Of a stretch of 34,640 nucleotides of DNA, positions 15,182 through 26,115 are shown in pieces; the stretch's first letter is position 1, and every line of letters starts with the position of its first letter. The stretch lies in assembly GCA_004299145.1 (NCBI GenBank), contig SCQD01000312.1, positions 1 to 34,640 on the forward strand. Reading direction: 5' to 3'. This DNA is from Methylococcaceae bacterium. GTDB lineage: Bacteria > Pseudomonadota > Gammaproteobacteria > Methylococcales > Methylococcaceae. A program made the position numbers and the translations under genes. The notes beneath the pieces were generated by a model that was given only the letters and a program-made list of their open reading frames with translations, was not told the DNA's origin and did not search any database.

Positions 15182-16963
15182 ATGTCTAAATCGAACCCGC
15201 CCGGCAACCACCATCCGTTGTTCGTCAGCCCGCCGCACCTACAGCGCATGAGCGACCCGATAGGCAGCGATTGGAACGCCGCCTTGCCGCAGGATGATAC
15301 CGAACTGGCGCAGCTGATCGATTTCGGCCAGTTGAACCAGGTGTTCGAAGACTTTCTGGCGGTGGTCGGCCTGCCGGTGGCGCTGCTCGACCTTAACGCC
15401 CACGTGCTGGCGTCCAGCCGCTGGCAGCGCTTGTGCATGGAGTTCCACCGCGTCAATGCAGCCACCTGCGCGCGTTGCATAGAAAGCGACATTTCCCTGG
15501 CCAACGCCATGCGGCAAGGCCGCGAATACGCCATCTACCGCTGCCGCAACGGCCTTACCGACTGTGCCGCGCCCATCGTCATCGAAGGGCGGCACATCGC
15601 CAATCTGTTTATCGGCCAATTCCTGCTGACCCCGCCCGACATCGACGGCTTCAAGCGCCAGGCGGCCGAGTTCGGCTTCGATGAAGCGCACTATCTCGAC
15701 GCGCTGGCGGAAGTGCCGGTCATCGCCGAAGACAAACTGCCGGCCATCCTGCGCTTTCTGACCGGCTTTGCGCATTGGGTGGTCAATACCAGCCTGGCGC
15801 AAAAACGCAACCAGGCGATGCAGGAACAGCTGGAACAGCGCGTGCAGGAACGCACCCGCGAATTGTTCCATTCCCGGCAAATGCTGCAACTGGTGCTGGA
15901 CACCATCCCGCAAGGCGTGTTTTGGAAAGCGAGCGACCTCAGCTACCTGGGCGGCAACCGGACTTTCCTCAAAGACAGCGGCCTGGCGACGCCGGACGCG
16001 CTCATCGGCAAGCACGACGGCGAGCTGGCGTGGCGGGAATCCGCCGAACTCTATCGCGCCGATGACCGGCTAGTGCTGGAGTCGGGACTAGCCAAGGCCG
16101 GCTACGAAGAGCAGATCACCCGGCCCGATGGTGAAATCGCCTGGGTGCGCACCAGCAAACTGCCGCTGCAAGACCCGGACGGCGCGATTTTCGGGCTGTT
16201 GGGCGTGTACGAGGACATTACCGAACGCAAGCGGGTCGAAGCCGAACTCCAGCGCTCCAATGCCGAACTGGAGCAATTCGCCTACGCCGTGTCGCACGAC
16301 ATGCGCCAACCGCTGCGCATGATCAGCAGCTATCTGCAACTGCTGGACAAAGCCTTGCGCAATCAGCTCGATGCCGACACCCGCCAATACCTGGCATTCG
16401 CGCTGGAAGGCGCGCTCCGCATGGACGGCATGATTCTGGCCTTGCTGGACTTTTCGCGCGTGGGCCGCAAGACCGAACCGATGGCGCAGCTGGAAACCCG
16501 CACGGCGCTGGACGAGGCGCTGGCGTTTTTGGGACCCGAGCGCGCCGCCCAGCAGGGACACCTCGAAATATCCGGCGATTGGCCGCGGTTGCGCGCCAGC
16601 CGCGATGAAATCGTGCGGCTGTTGCAAAACCTGGTGGGCAACGCGCTCAAATACCACGAAGCCGGCCAACCGCCCCAGGTCGGCATTCATGGCAGATTGC
16701 TGCCCAAAACCTGGCGCTGTGAAGTGCGCGATCAGGGCGTAGGCATCGATCCGGCGCAGGCCGGCAGGTTGTTTCAGGTTTTCTCGCGCTTGCAGGCACG
16801 CAGCCGCTTCGACGGCGTCGGCGTGGGCCTGGCGCTGAGCCGCAAGATCGTCGAACACCACGGCGGACGCATCGGCGTGGAATCCGCCGGGGAGGGCCAA
16901 GGCAGTACATTCTGGTTCGAACTGCCTTTGCACGCCGGCATGCCGGAAAACGAGGAGGCATAA
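15182..16963 (+). CDS. PocR-PAS sensor histidine kinase
   Basis: The 593-residue cytoplasmic kinase starts with a PocR ligand-binding domain (about 45-205). It contains LIDFGQLNQVFEDFLAVVGLPVALLD, the Cys cluster C85, C96, C99, C121, C128, and EGRHIANLFIGQFLL. A coiled coil follows, then a PAS domain (232-350; WKASDLSYLGGNRTFLKDSGL, ending GVYEDITERK). The kinase module is of the phytochrome type: H372 in AVSHDMRQPLRMI, N-box LVGNALKYH, DQGVGID and GVGVGLAL. PocR domains are known from the propanediol regulator PocR and are thought to bind small organic molecules; the Cys cluster suggests metal or redox sensing. It lies 4 bases after the previous stop and 3 before the next start, so it is part of one operon. 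The ATG at 15182 has AGGGGA upstream; 15248 (MSDPIG) is an alternative. Confidence 0.92.
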   Translation: MSKSNPPGNHHPLFVSPPHLQRMSDPIGSDWNAALPQDDTELAQLIDFGQLNQVFEDFLAVVGLPVALLDLNAHVLASSRWQRLCMEFHRVNAATCARCIESDISLANAMRQGREYAIYRCRNGLTDCAAPIVIEGRHIANLFIGQFLLTPPDIDGFKRQAAEFGFDEAHYLDALAEVPVIAEDKLPAILRFLTGFAHWVVNTSLAQKRNQAMQEQLEQRVQERTRELFHSRQMLQLVLDTIPQGVFWKASDLSYLGGNRTFLKDSGLATPDALIGKHDGELAWRESAELYRADDRLVLESGLAKAGYEEQITRPDGEIAWVRTSKLPLQDPDGAIFGLLGVYEDITERKRVEAELQRSNAELEQFAYAVSHDMRQPLRMISSYLQLLDKALRNQLDADTRQYLAFALEGALRMDGMILALLDFSRVGRKTEPMAQLETRTALDEALAFLGPERAAQQGHLEISGDWPRLRASRDEIVRLLQNLVGNALKYHEAGQPPQVGIHGRLLPKTWRCEVRDQGVGIDPAQAGRLFQVFSRLQARSRFDGVGVGLALSRKIVEHHGGRIGVESAGEGQGSTFWFELPLHAGMPENEEA

Positions 16964-16966
16964 CCC

Positions 16967-18418
16967 ATGAACGATTGGCGCATGCTTTGCTGGCAAAGCT
17001 TGGCGGCATTTTTGCTGTGGAGCGGCTTGCTGGGCGGTTTTTTGTATTACGACGCGAATCTGGCGCACAAGCACGTAGAGGAACTGGCGCGCAAGGAAGC
17101 GCGCGCCAACTTCAACAAAGACCAGGCGTTTCGCTTGTGGGCTACCCGGCACGGCGGCGTCTACGTGCCCATAGACGCGCAAACGCCGCCCAATCCGGCG
17201 CTGGCCCATATTGCCGAGCGCGATATTCAGACGCCTTCCGGCAAAAAACTGACGCTGATGAATCCTGCCTACATGCTGCGGCAAATGATGGATGAGTTCG
17301 GCGAGCTGTACGGCATCAGGGGCAAGATCACCAGCTTCAAGCTGATGAATCCCAATAATGCGCCCGACGCCTGGGAAGCCGAAGCCATGCACCAGTTCGA
17401 TCTGGGCGTCAAAGAAGTGTTCGAATTCACCGACATCGACGGCGAACCTTATTTGCGGCTGATGAGCGCCATGCCGGTGCAGCAGGGCTGTCTCAAATGC
17501 CATGGTTTCCAGGGCTATAAGGTCGGCGAAGTACGCGGCGGCGTCGGCGTATCGGTGCCGATGCGGGCTTATCTGGACGAGTTGAACGAGAGCATCCGGC
17601 AAAAATGCCTGGCTTTCGGCGCCATCTGGCTGGTGGGCCTGTGCGGCATTCTGGGGTTGACCCGGCTGGGGCGCCGCCGGCTGCGGGAAAAAACCGAATT
17701 CGCCGCCCAGCAGCGGCGGCAACACCTCGCCGTCGAGCGCGCCAATGCCGAATTGACGCATTTCGCCAATATTTCGGCCCATCACCTGATGGAACCGTCG
17801 CGCCGGCTGCTGTCGTTCGCACAAAGATTACGCCGGCGGCTGGAGCCACGGGTGCAGGACGAGGACACGCGCTTATCGCTGGAATACATCGAGCAAGGCG
17901 CGGTGCGCCTGCGTGATTTGATTCGCGACATCGAGCGCTATCTCGCTGCTGGTATGCCGCGCGCCGCCGTGCAGCCATCCGACCCCGGCCTTGCGCTGGC
18001 CGAGGTCGAACAAAGGCTGGCGGCGCGCATCCTGGACAGCGGCGCGCAAATAGAAACAACAGCGCTGGATGCCGTGTGCCTGGACCGGCCACGCCTGATC
18101 GACCTGTTCGAAGTCCTGCTGGACAACGCGCTGATCCACGTCAACACCGGCGTCACGCCCATCGTCCGAATTTCAGGAGCCAGGTTACCATCCGCCGTGC
18201 GCATGCGCCTGGAAGACAACGGCCCCGGCATTCCCGAGGAATACCGCGAGCGCGTGTTCGGCGTATTCGAGCGGCTGGCGCCGAACCCGCTGGCGGGAAC
18301 CGGTATCGGTCTGGCGATCGCGCGGCGCATTGTAGAAAGCCGGAACGGCCGCATCTGGCTGGAGCCCTCGGCGCTGGGCGGCACCGCCGTGGTATTCGAG
18401 CTGCCTGACGGGGGTTGA
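16967..18418 (+). CDS. Membrane histidine kinase with c-type heme Tll0287-like (DUF3365) sensor domain
   Basis: The 483-residue kinase has a transmembrane segment at about 9-28, an extracytoplasmic Tll0287-like domain (30-205), a second transmembrane segment at about 213-233, and a cytoplasmic kinase core. The sensor carries CLKCH (C175, C178, H179), a CxxCH motif for covalent heme c, followed by GFQGYKVGEVRGGVGVSVPM as in DUF3365 proteins. The H-box FANISAHHLMEPSRRL is degenerate but keeps the likely phospho-His H272 (AH in place of SH). The N-box is LLDNALIH (384-391); DNGPG and GTGIGLA are present. It probably senses redox state, O2 or NO through heme. An excellent GAGGAGG site lies within the end of the preceding gene, three bases after which this one starts. 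The last gene of the first half-operon. Confidence 0.92.
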   Translation: MNDWRMLCWQSLAAFLLWSGLLGGFLYYDANLAHKHVEELARKEARANFNKDQAFRLWATRHGGVYVPIDAQTPPNPALAHIAERDIQTPSGKKLTLMNPAYMLRQMMDEFGELYGIRGKITSFKLMNPNNAPDAWEAEAMHQFDLGVKEVFEFTDIDGEPYLRLMSAMPVQQGCLKCHGFQGYKVGEVRGGVGVSVPMRAYLDELNESIRQKCLAFGAIWLVGLCGILGLTRLGRRRLREKTEFAAQQRRQHLAVERANAELTHFANISAHHLMEPSRRLLSFAQRLRRRLEPRVQDEDTRLSLEYIEQGAVRLRDLIRDIERYLAAGMPRAAVQPSDPGLALAEVEQRLAARILDSGAQIETTALDAVCLDRPRLIDLFEVLLDNALIHVNTGVTPIVRISGARLPSAVRMRLEDNGPGIPEEYRERVFGVFERLAPNPLAGTGIGLAIARRIVESRNGRIWLEPSALGGTAVVFELPDGG

Positions 18419-18559
18419 GCGTTCCGGCCCCGGCAGCGGAAAAACCAAGGCTTCTAGCATCCAGGGCGCTCGGAATAAGGGTTGCATTGCATAAGGTACA
18501 AAAAACACTCTGTATAACTTCATCAACGCCGGAACCTATAATTACACCGCGACATAGCC

Positions 18560-19005
18560 ATGACCACGCCCATCAAACCCTTTGAAATCCTGTTGCTGGA
18601 AGACGAACCGGCCGACGCCCACCTGGTGCGCGTTTCGCTCAAGGAAGCCCGCGTCCACTGCCGGCTGCACCACGTGCTCGACGGCCGTGAAGGCCTGGAC
18701 TTCCTGCGCCGCCAGCCCCCCTATCAGACGGAGCTGCGCCCCGATTTGATCCTGCTCGACCTCAACATGCCGAGAATGAACGGGCTCGAATTTCTCGCCG
18801 CCGTCAAAGCCGACGACAGCCTGAGCAACATCCCCGTGATCGTGCTGACCACCTCCGAAGTCGAACGCGACGTCATCGCCAGCTATAAAAGCGGCGCGGC
18901 GGGCTACATCACCAAACCGGTGGAAATCGAGCAGTTCGTGGCCGCCATCGCCCAACTGACCGACTACTGGTTCGTCTTGACACGCCTGCCCCGCGAAAAC
19001 CAGCC

Positions 19006-19009
<4 letters not shown>
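18560..19009 (+). CDS. Single-domain response regulator (Rcp1-like)
   Basis: The 149-residue protein is a stand-alone receiver: acidic pocket E14-D15, acceptor D67 in LILLDLNMPRMNG, T97/T98 and K119 in YITKPVEIEQF. The NMPRMNG loop and the longer insertion before the acceptor (RRQPPYQTELRPD) are typical of Rcp1-type regulators that partner phytochrome-like kinases. The PocR-PAS and heme kinases upstream have that kind of kinase core, so either may be its cognate donor. There is no output domain; it probably shuttles phosphate or acts by protein contact. Its end overlaps the next gene by ATGA. A 141-base gap separates it from the heme kinase, so it may begin a second transcript, but no clear promoter was identified. 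Confidence 0.93.
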
Positions 19010-20856
<1,847 letters not shown>

Positions 20857-20882
20857 AGAAGAAACTCCGGTAAACATGAAAC

Positions 20883-22646
20883 ATGCTTGAAAAATTCACC
20901 ATCCTGGTCGTGGACGACAACGCCAACAACCGCTACACCCTGCGCGTCTTGCTGGAACGGTTGCCCGATTGCGAAGTCGTGGAAGCGGAATCCGGCGAGC
21001 TGGCCCTGACCCTCACCGTGGAACGCGATATCCACCTGATTTTGCTGGACGTACAAATGCCCGGCATGGACGGCTACGAAACAGCGCGCCATTTGCAGAT
21101 GACCGGGCGTACCCGCAACATTCCCATCGTATTCGTCACGGCGGTGTTCAAATCGGAAGCCTTCGTCCAGCGCGGTTACGCCGTCGGCGCGGTGGATTAC
21201 CTGACCAAGCCGCTGGACGACAATCTGCTGCTGAATCGGGTGCGCCTGTATCAACGCCTGTACCTCCACGAACAGGAATTGAAAGCCCGGGAATGCCAGT
21301 TGCAGCGCAAGGAACAGGCGCTGACCGCCGCGCGCGACGCCGAAAAGGCAGCCGAGCAGGCCGCCCAGGCCAAGGCGATTTTTCTCGCCAACATGTCGCA
21401 TGAAATCCGCACGCCCATGAATGCGATATTGGGCTTCAGCGAACTGGGCGGCGAAGAAACCTCGGCGGCGGTCATCAAAGACTACCTGGCAAAAATCCAT
21501 CATGCCGCCGAAAACCTGCTGGGCATCATCGACGACATTTTGGATTTTTCCAAAATCGACGCGGGAAAGCTGGTTTTGGAATACGCGCCTTTCGACCTGG
21601 AGCACATACTGGCCGACGTAGGGCACATCATGCAGCTGAAAGCGGAAAGCAAAGGACTGTACCTGCGCTTCGGCATAGATGCCGACGTACCGCGCCGCCT
21701 GATGGGAGACGCGCTGCGCCTGCGCCAGATTTTGACCAACCTGATCAACAATGCCATCAAATTCACGGACAGGGGTGGGGTGGACGTACGGCTGAGTTGT
21801 AGCAACGGCGGCGCATGCATGGCGCCTGACATAGGTACGGCTTCCGGCTCCCGACCCCTCGCTTCGCTCTCCCCCCGGGAAAGCCGCCGCGAAGCGGTAT
21901 CACCAAGGCTTCTGGAGAGGGGGATTAACGGCCCTGGTCCATTGACAAATGCCAGGATACTGCTGCGCGGCGAAGTCAAAGACACCGGCATCGGCATTAC
22001 GGCGGAGCAGGCGGCCAAGCTGTTTGCGCCGTTCAGCCAGGTCGATTCATCCACCACCCGCCGCTACGGCGGCACAGGCCTGGGACTGGTCATCAGCCGG
22101 CAACTGGCGCAGGCCATGGGCGGCGACATCTACCTGCACAGCACAGTGGGCGAGGGCGCCACGTTTTATTTTGAAATCGGCTTCGACAGGGCCGAGGAAG
22201 AGGCCGGCACCCCGCAGAGCGCCGCCCCTGCCGCAAGGCGGGACAACTTTACGGGACTGCGGGTATTGCTGGTGGAAGACAACGCCGTCAACCAGATGGT
22301 AGCCCGGGCGATTTTGCACAAACTCGCCGCTACCGTCACCTGCGCAAGCAATGGCCTTGAGGCGGTGACCCTGCTGCGGCAGGCGCCGGAGGCCTATGAT
22401 CTGGTCTTGATGGACATACAAATGCCGGAAATGGACGGCCTGGAAGCCACTGCCGCCATACGCAACGAACTGGGCCTGAGCCTGCTGCCCATCATCGCCA
22501 TGACCGCGCACGCCATGCAGGAAGAACGGAAGCGCTACCTCGCCGGCGGCATGAACGACCACCTCGCCAAGCCGGTCAGCAGACAGGCGTTGGCTGAAAT
22601 ATTGAGCAAATGGACGCAGCTCCCAGTGCACGAAGCAGACCGGTAA
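20883..22646 (+). CDS. Hybrid histidine kinase (REC-HisKA-HATPase-REC) with repeat-derived insertion
   Basis: The 587-residue soluble kinase has a receiver (5-122; D56, K109), a coiled coil (130-165), HisKA with H173 in NMSHEIRTPMNAILGFSEL, a HATPase domain (N-box LINNAIKF at 287-294; DTGIGI at 367-372; GTGLGL at 397-402) and a C-terminal receiver (458-575; acceptor D511 in LMDIQMPEMDG, K563). It has the layout of BarA-like phosphorelay kinases but without an Hpt domain. Residues about 307-358, between the N-box and DTGIGI, are low-complexity and encoded by a palindromic element found elsewhere in the window. The frame is kept open, so the protein may still fold with a long loop, or it may be impaired. 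Last gene of the cluster. The ribosome-binding site is weak. Confidence 0.9.
   Translation: MLEKFTILVVDDNANNRYTLRVLLERLPDCEVVEAESGELALTLTVERDIHLILLDVQMPGMDGYETARHLQMTGRTRNIPIVFVTAVFKSEAFVQRGYAVGAVDYLTKPLDDNLLLNRVRLYQRLYLHEQELKARECQLQRKEQALTAARDAEKAAEQAAQAKAIFLANMSHEIRTPMNAILGFSELGGEETSAAVIKDYLAKIHHAAENLLGIIDDILDFSKIDAGKLVLEYAPFDLEHILADVGHIMQLKAESKGLYLRFGIDADVPRRLMGDALRLRQILTNLINNAIKFTDRGGVDVRLSCSNGGACMAPDIGTASGSRPLASLSPRESRREAVSPRLLERGINGPGPLTNARILLRGEVKDTGIGITAEQAAKLFAPFSQVDSSTTRRYGGTGLGLVISRQLAQAMGGDIYLHSTVGEGATFYFEIGFDRAEEEAGTPQSAAPAARRDNFTGLRVLLVEDNAVNQMVARAILHKLAATVTCASNGLEAVTLLRQAPEAYDLVLMDIQMPEMDGLEATAAIRNELGLSLLPIIAMTAHAMQEERKRYLAGGMNDHLAKPVSRQALAEILSKWTQLPVHEADR
21801..21956 (+). repeat. 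In-frame palindromic element inside the hybrid kinase gene
   Basis: About 156 bases (52 codons) interrupt the HATPase domain in frame. The centre has arms CTCTCC (21867-21872) and GGAGAG (21914-21919) around a 31-base core (21881-21911; AAGCC, CCGC-GAA-GCGG, GGCTT) that is 30/31 identical to the intergenic core at 12358-12388. The boundaries given are those of the residues that break kinase homology; the true element may be shorter. Confidence 0.8.
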
Positions 22647-22764
22647 TGACTACTTCCGTTACTGTCAAACAGGCATAACGTTGCCCAATAATGCTTCAGG
22701 ACAAATTAAAAACCGCCGATGGGCAGGCATGTTTTCAGCTGAATTCTTCCCGGGAGGCTCAACC

Positions 22765-23760
22765 ATGGCAAGCTCCACCAGCAGCAAACGGTTTCCGGCG
22801 CTAGCCCCGGAGGAACACGCCGCCGTCGCCACCAGACGCGTGCTGCGCGCTTTGCTGGTCGATTTGGAATTCAATCAGGCCGAGTTTTTGCGCGACGCCG
22901 CCGGCGATTATTTGCACGATTTTCGCGTGGCGCTGCGCCGCACCCGTTGCGCCTTGCGCCAGATCAAAGGCGTTTTCCCGGACGCGCCCACCCGGCGCTT
23001 TCTCGCCGATTTTGCCGCACTCGGCAAATTGAGCAGCGCCACCCGCGACTGGGAGGTGGGCCTGCAATTGCTCGCCGATCAGGCCGGCGATCACGGCACC
23101 GCTTTGCGCCAGCCGTTGCGGCTTGCCCTGCCCGCCGTGCAATTCCTCTACATGCAGCGCTACGCCGCAGCCAAGGAATCGCTGAAAACGCACCTGCTTT
23201 CGGCCGAACACCAGCGCCTGCTCCAGGACTGGCAGGCATTTATCCATGCAAAGCCTGACCCGAGCCAGGCACCGCCACGCGCCGCGCAGCCGATACAACA
23301 GCGGGTCGACCAGCGCATCGCCAAGCTGTACCGGCGCGCGCTGGATGAAAGCCATGCCCTCAATGGACAATCCCCGCCCGAGGCTTGGCACGCCTTGCGT
23401 AAAACCTGCAAAAACCTGCGCTATCTGCTGGAATTGTTTCACAGCCTTTACCCCGCCCGCCGGCACCGGCAGTTGGTCGCCTTGCTCAAGCGGGTGCAGG
23501 AACAACTGGGCACGTACCAGGATTGCCAGGTACAAATCGCCGCCGTGCTGCAACTGGCCGACGAGGCAGGCATCCTTGCATTAGGCGCTGCTGCCGCTGA
23601 AACAGCACCTGCTGCCGCGCCCCTGCCCCCCGGCGCGTTGCTGGCCATGGGCGCGCTGTTGCAACACTGGAACCAGCAAACCGATGCGGCCCGTGCCGGT
23701 TTTCAGCAGCGCTTTGCGCGCCTGGCCGCCAGTAAAACCTGGCGCCAGGTATTTCGCTAG
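22765..23760 (+). CDS. CHAD-domain protein
   Basis: The 331-residue protein carries a CHAD domain: conserved histidine- and arginine-rich helices, with VHDFRVALRRTR-type sequence seen as LHDFRVALRRTRCALRQIKGVFP (residues about 50-75) and a second half with AWHALRKTCKNLRYLLELFHSLYP and LGTYQDCQ. CHAD domains bind inorganic polyphosphate and localise to polyphosphate granules; many are paired with a CYTH triphosphatase, which is absent here. The ATG at 22765 has a strong GGGAGG site; an upstream in-frame ATG at 22681 lacks one. It follows the kinase cluster by 118 bases on the same strand. A link to signalling is not evident. Confidence 0.88.
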   Translation: MASSTSSKRFPALAPEEHAAVATRRVLRALLVDLEFNQAEFLRDAAGDYLHDFRVALRRTRCALRQIKGVFPDAPTRRFLADFAALGKLSSATRDWEVGLQLLADQAGDHGTALRQPLRLALPAVQFLYMQRYAAAKESLKTHLLSAEHQRLLQDWQAFIHAKPDPSQAPPRAAQPIQQRVDQRIAKLYRRALDESHALNGQSPPEAWHALRKTCKNLRYLLELFHSLYPARRHRQLVALLKRVQEQLGTYQDCQVQIAAVLQLADEAGILALGAAAAETAPAAAPLPPGALLAMGALLQHWNQQTDAARAGFQQRFARLAASKTWRQVFR

Positions 23761-23832
23761 GGACCGGCTTGCCGCCTTTCTGCAGACCAGCTAGCCTAAG
23801 CTCCCTCCCTACTCAGCCCCGGTATTACGTTT

Positions 23833-24687
23833 ATGTCAGAATCTGCTGCGATCCCTTTGCTTTCAGAAAAATCCGTGCTCATCACCGGCTGCTCCAGCGG
23901 CATCGGCTATTGCGTCGCCAAAGGCTTGCAGGCGCGCGGCTATCGGGTGTTCGCCACGGCGCGCAAGCCCGAAGACGTGGCGCAATTGCAAAGGGAGGGG
24001 CTGGAAAGCTGCCGGCTGGACCTCACCGATTCTGCCTCCATCCGGCTGGCGCTGGATTGGGTACTGGAGAAAACCGGCGGCACGCTGTACGCCTTGTTCA
24101 ACAACGGCGCTTACGGTCAACCCGGCGCGGTGGAGGATTTGCCGCGCGAAGCGTTGCGGGAGCAGTTCGAAACCAATCTGTTCGGCTGGCACGAGCTGAC
24201 CACGCTGGTGATACCCGTCATGCGCCGCCAGGGCTATGGGCGCATCATCCAAAACAGTTCGGTGCTGGGCTTTGTCGCCATGAAATACCGGGGTGCCTAC
24301 AACGCCAGCAAGTATGCGCTGGAAGGACTGAGCGACACGTTGCGACTGGAGCTCAAGGGGTCCGGCATTCACATAGTGCTGGTGGAACCCGGCCCCATCC
24401 TCAGCCGGTTTCGCGACAATGCTTATCAGCAGTACCAGCGCCATATTCAGCCCTGCCACAGCCCCCATCGCTTCGCTTATTTATCCATGGAGGCGCGTTT
24501 GCAAAAGCCGGGGCCGGCCGTGCCGTTCACCCAGGGACCGGAAGCCGTGTTGCACGCCGTGCTGCACGCGCTGGAAAGCAAGCGCCCCAAACTTCGCTAT
24601 TACGTGACCTTCCCCACCCACTTGTTCGCCTTGCTGCGGCGGATATTGCCGTTTCGCTGGCTGGACGAGATCTTGGGGAAGGTTTAG
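23833..24687 (+). CDS. Short-chain dehydrogenase/reductase (SDR)
   Basis: The 284-residue oxidoreductase is a classical SDR. It has the nucleotide-binding TGCSSGIG (18-25), the NNGAYG motif (90-95), the catalytic Ser in NSSVLGF (142/143) and YxxxK as Y156-K160. R44 after the second strand (ATARKPED) points to NADP(H). The extension at the C-terminus (LLRRILPFRWLDEILGKV) is hydrophobic and could sit on a membrane. The closest look is to SDRs annotated as ketoreductases or retinol-dehydrogenase-like enzymes; the substrate is unknown. The stop overlaps that of the convergent hypothetical gene by 3 bases. Confidence 0.9.
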   Translation: MSESAAIPLLSEKSVLITGCSSGIGYCVAKGLQARGYRVFATARKPEDVAQLQREGLESCRLDLTDSASIRLALDWVLEKTGGTLYALFNNGAYGQPGAVEDLPREALREQFETNLFGWHELTTLVIPVMRRQGYGRIIQNSSVLGFVAMKYRGAYNASKYALEGLSDTLRLELKGSGIHIVLVEPGPILSRFRDNAYQQYQRHIQPCHSPHRFAYLSMEARLQKPGPAVPFTQGPEAVLHAVLHALESKRPKLRYYVTFPTHLFALLRRILPFRWLDEILGKV

Positions 24688-25298
24688 CAAGGCCGGCTTT
24701 GCGCCGTATCAAACAGCCCGTGCCGCATCGGCAACAGCCGGTCGCGGTCGTACGGACGGGGCGCGGAAGCCGGCAGCTTGCCGCCCGCCGAGTCCTCGGC
24801 CCAAAGACGCCGTTCTTCTTCGTCGGCGTAATAGGTCAGGTAAAGCCGTTCTTCCTCCTCGCCGCCGCTGCCGAGCATGTCCAGATGGCAGGCGGAATCG
24901 GGGTCGTTCGGCATCAAAGGCAGCGGTTCGCGCAAATCGTCGTGCCATAGGCTACGGTACAACTCGCGATCGCTGAGGTGGTCGGTGTGGTACAGAAATA
25001 TCCGCAGCATGGCCAGCCCCTGAATGAGTTGCCACAACTTTTCCGAAAGCCGGCCATCGTCCATGGCTTCCGGTGCCGGCAGTTCCAGCCCGCCCTCGAC
25101 CAGTACGTCGAATGGCGAGGCCCAGGGGGCTTGTTCCATGTCCTGAATCTGCTGCCAAAAAAACTCCTGCATTTCCAGCGGGCATTCGTCCGGTTCCTGG
25201 GCGATGATCACCCGGTCCGCCAATTTGCCGACTCGGCGCTTCAGTTCGGCAATCCGGGCTGCGCGGGCCGGGGATTTAGGGGGGTTGCGTTTACTCAT
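24684..25298 (-). CDS. Conserved-type hypothetical acidic protein
   Basis: I do not recognise a family. The 204-residue protein is soluble, with a basic N-terminal helix (MSKRNPPKSPARAARIAELKRRVGKLADRV), then an acidic, aromatic-rich body (EFFWQQIQDMEQAPW, LWQLIQGLAMLRIFLYHTDHLSDRELYRSLWHDDLREPL, LYLTYYADEEERRLW) that looks like a compact helical domain. The ATG at 25298 has an excellent AGAGGTAGG site, which is a good reason to believe it is expressed; a longer frame starting at 25391 reads into the peroxiredoxin promoter region. It is divergent from the peroxiredoxin gene with 170 bases between them. Confidence 0.75.
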   Translation of the reverse strand: MSKRNPPKSPARAARIAELKRRVGKLADRVIIAQEPDECPLEMQEFFWQQIQDMEQAPWASPFDVLVEGGLELPAPEAMDDGRLSEKLWQLIQGLAMLRIFLYHTDHLSDRELYRSLWHDDLREPLPLMPNDPDSACHLDMLGSGGEEEERLYLTYYADEEERRLWAEDSAGGKLPASAPRPYDRDRLLPMRHGLFDTAQSRPC

Positions 25299-25468
25299 GA
25301 TACCTACCTCTGATTGCGTGCACCGGCTCTCATTGTAGCGATAAAACCCATCCCTGAAGCCGACGGTATTTCTGACTGCTTTTGTGTACAATTGTCAGGG
25401 CACTCGATGAGCGATTTCGCATCGCCCGATCCGTTTTTTTTCACTGCAATACTTTTTTGGAGGTTCTG

Positions 25469-26074
25469 ATGAGCGTACTCGTTGGCAAAGCCGCCCCCGA
25501 TTTCCGTGCCGCCGCCGTACTGCCCTGTGGCAGCATCGTAGGCGACTACTGGTTCCGCAAAGAAACCCAGGGCAAATATGCCGCCGTGGTGTTCTACCCG
25601 CTGGATTTCACCTTTGTATGTCCGTCCGAGCTGATTGCGCTCGATCATCGCGTCGACGAGCTGAAGCAGCGCGGCGTGGAAGTGATCGGCGTATCCGTGG
25701 ACTCGCAGTTCACCCACAACGCCTGGCGCAACACCCCGATCAACCAGGGCGGCATCGGCCCCTTGAAATACACGCTGGTCGCCGACGTATCCCACGCCAT
25801 TTGCCAGGCTTACGACGTGGAAGTGGCCGGTGCGGCCGTAGCCTATCGCGGCACTTTCCTGATCGACAAAGCCGGCATCGTGCGCCATCAGGTGGTCAAC
25901 GACCTGCCGCTGGGCCGCAACATGGATGAGCTGATCCGCATGGTGGATGCGCTGCAATTCTTTGAAGCCAACGGTGAGGTATGTCCCGCCGGCTGGACCA
26001 AAGGCAAGGCCGGCATGAAAGCCGACCCGGCAGGCGTGGCGGACTATCTGGCCAAGAACGCCGCCAGCCTGTAA
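25469..26074 (+). CDS. Typical 2-Cys peroxiredoxin (AhpC/Prx1 family)
   Basis: The 201-residue enzyme reduces H2O2, organic peroxides and possibly peroxynitrite. The peroxidatic Cys is C51 in FVCPSE, with the upstream Pro and Thr of PLDFTFVCP; the resolving Cys is C172 in EVCPAGW near the C-terminus. The GGIGP loop (94-98) associated with overoxidation-sensitive peroxiredoxins is present, but the C-terminal YF helix that normally accompanies it is not. The ATG at 25469 has a TTTGGAGG site. No AhpF- or thioredoxin-type reductase gene is adjacent. A strong terminator follows, so the gene is probably transcribed on its own. Confidence 0.95.
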   Translation: MSVLVGKAAPDFRAAAVLPCGSIVGDYWFRKETQGKYAAVVFYPLDFTFVCPSELIALDHRVDELKQRGVEVIGVSVDSQFTHNAWRNTPINQGGIGPLKYTLVADVSHAICQAYDVEVAGAAVAYRGTFLIDKAGIVRHQVVNDLPLGRNMDELIRMVDALQFFEANGEVCPAGWTKGKAGMKADPAGVADYLAKNAASL

Positions 26075-26115
26075 AACCAGGCATCATGGCAGCGCCGTCA
26101 TGATCACCGGCGACT

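Noticed and set aside
18440-18460. Possible remnant of the palindromic element (CCAAGGCTTCT)
   Set aside because: Only 11-12 bases match the right end of the core and no left half is present; chance cannot be excluded.
18482-18518. Promoter for the second half of the kinase cluster (TTGCAT with TATAAC)
   Set aside because: The -10-like box is fair but the candidate -35 boxes lie 20 or more bases away, so it was not listed as a feature.
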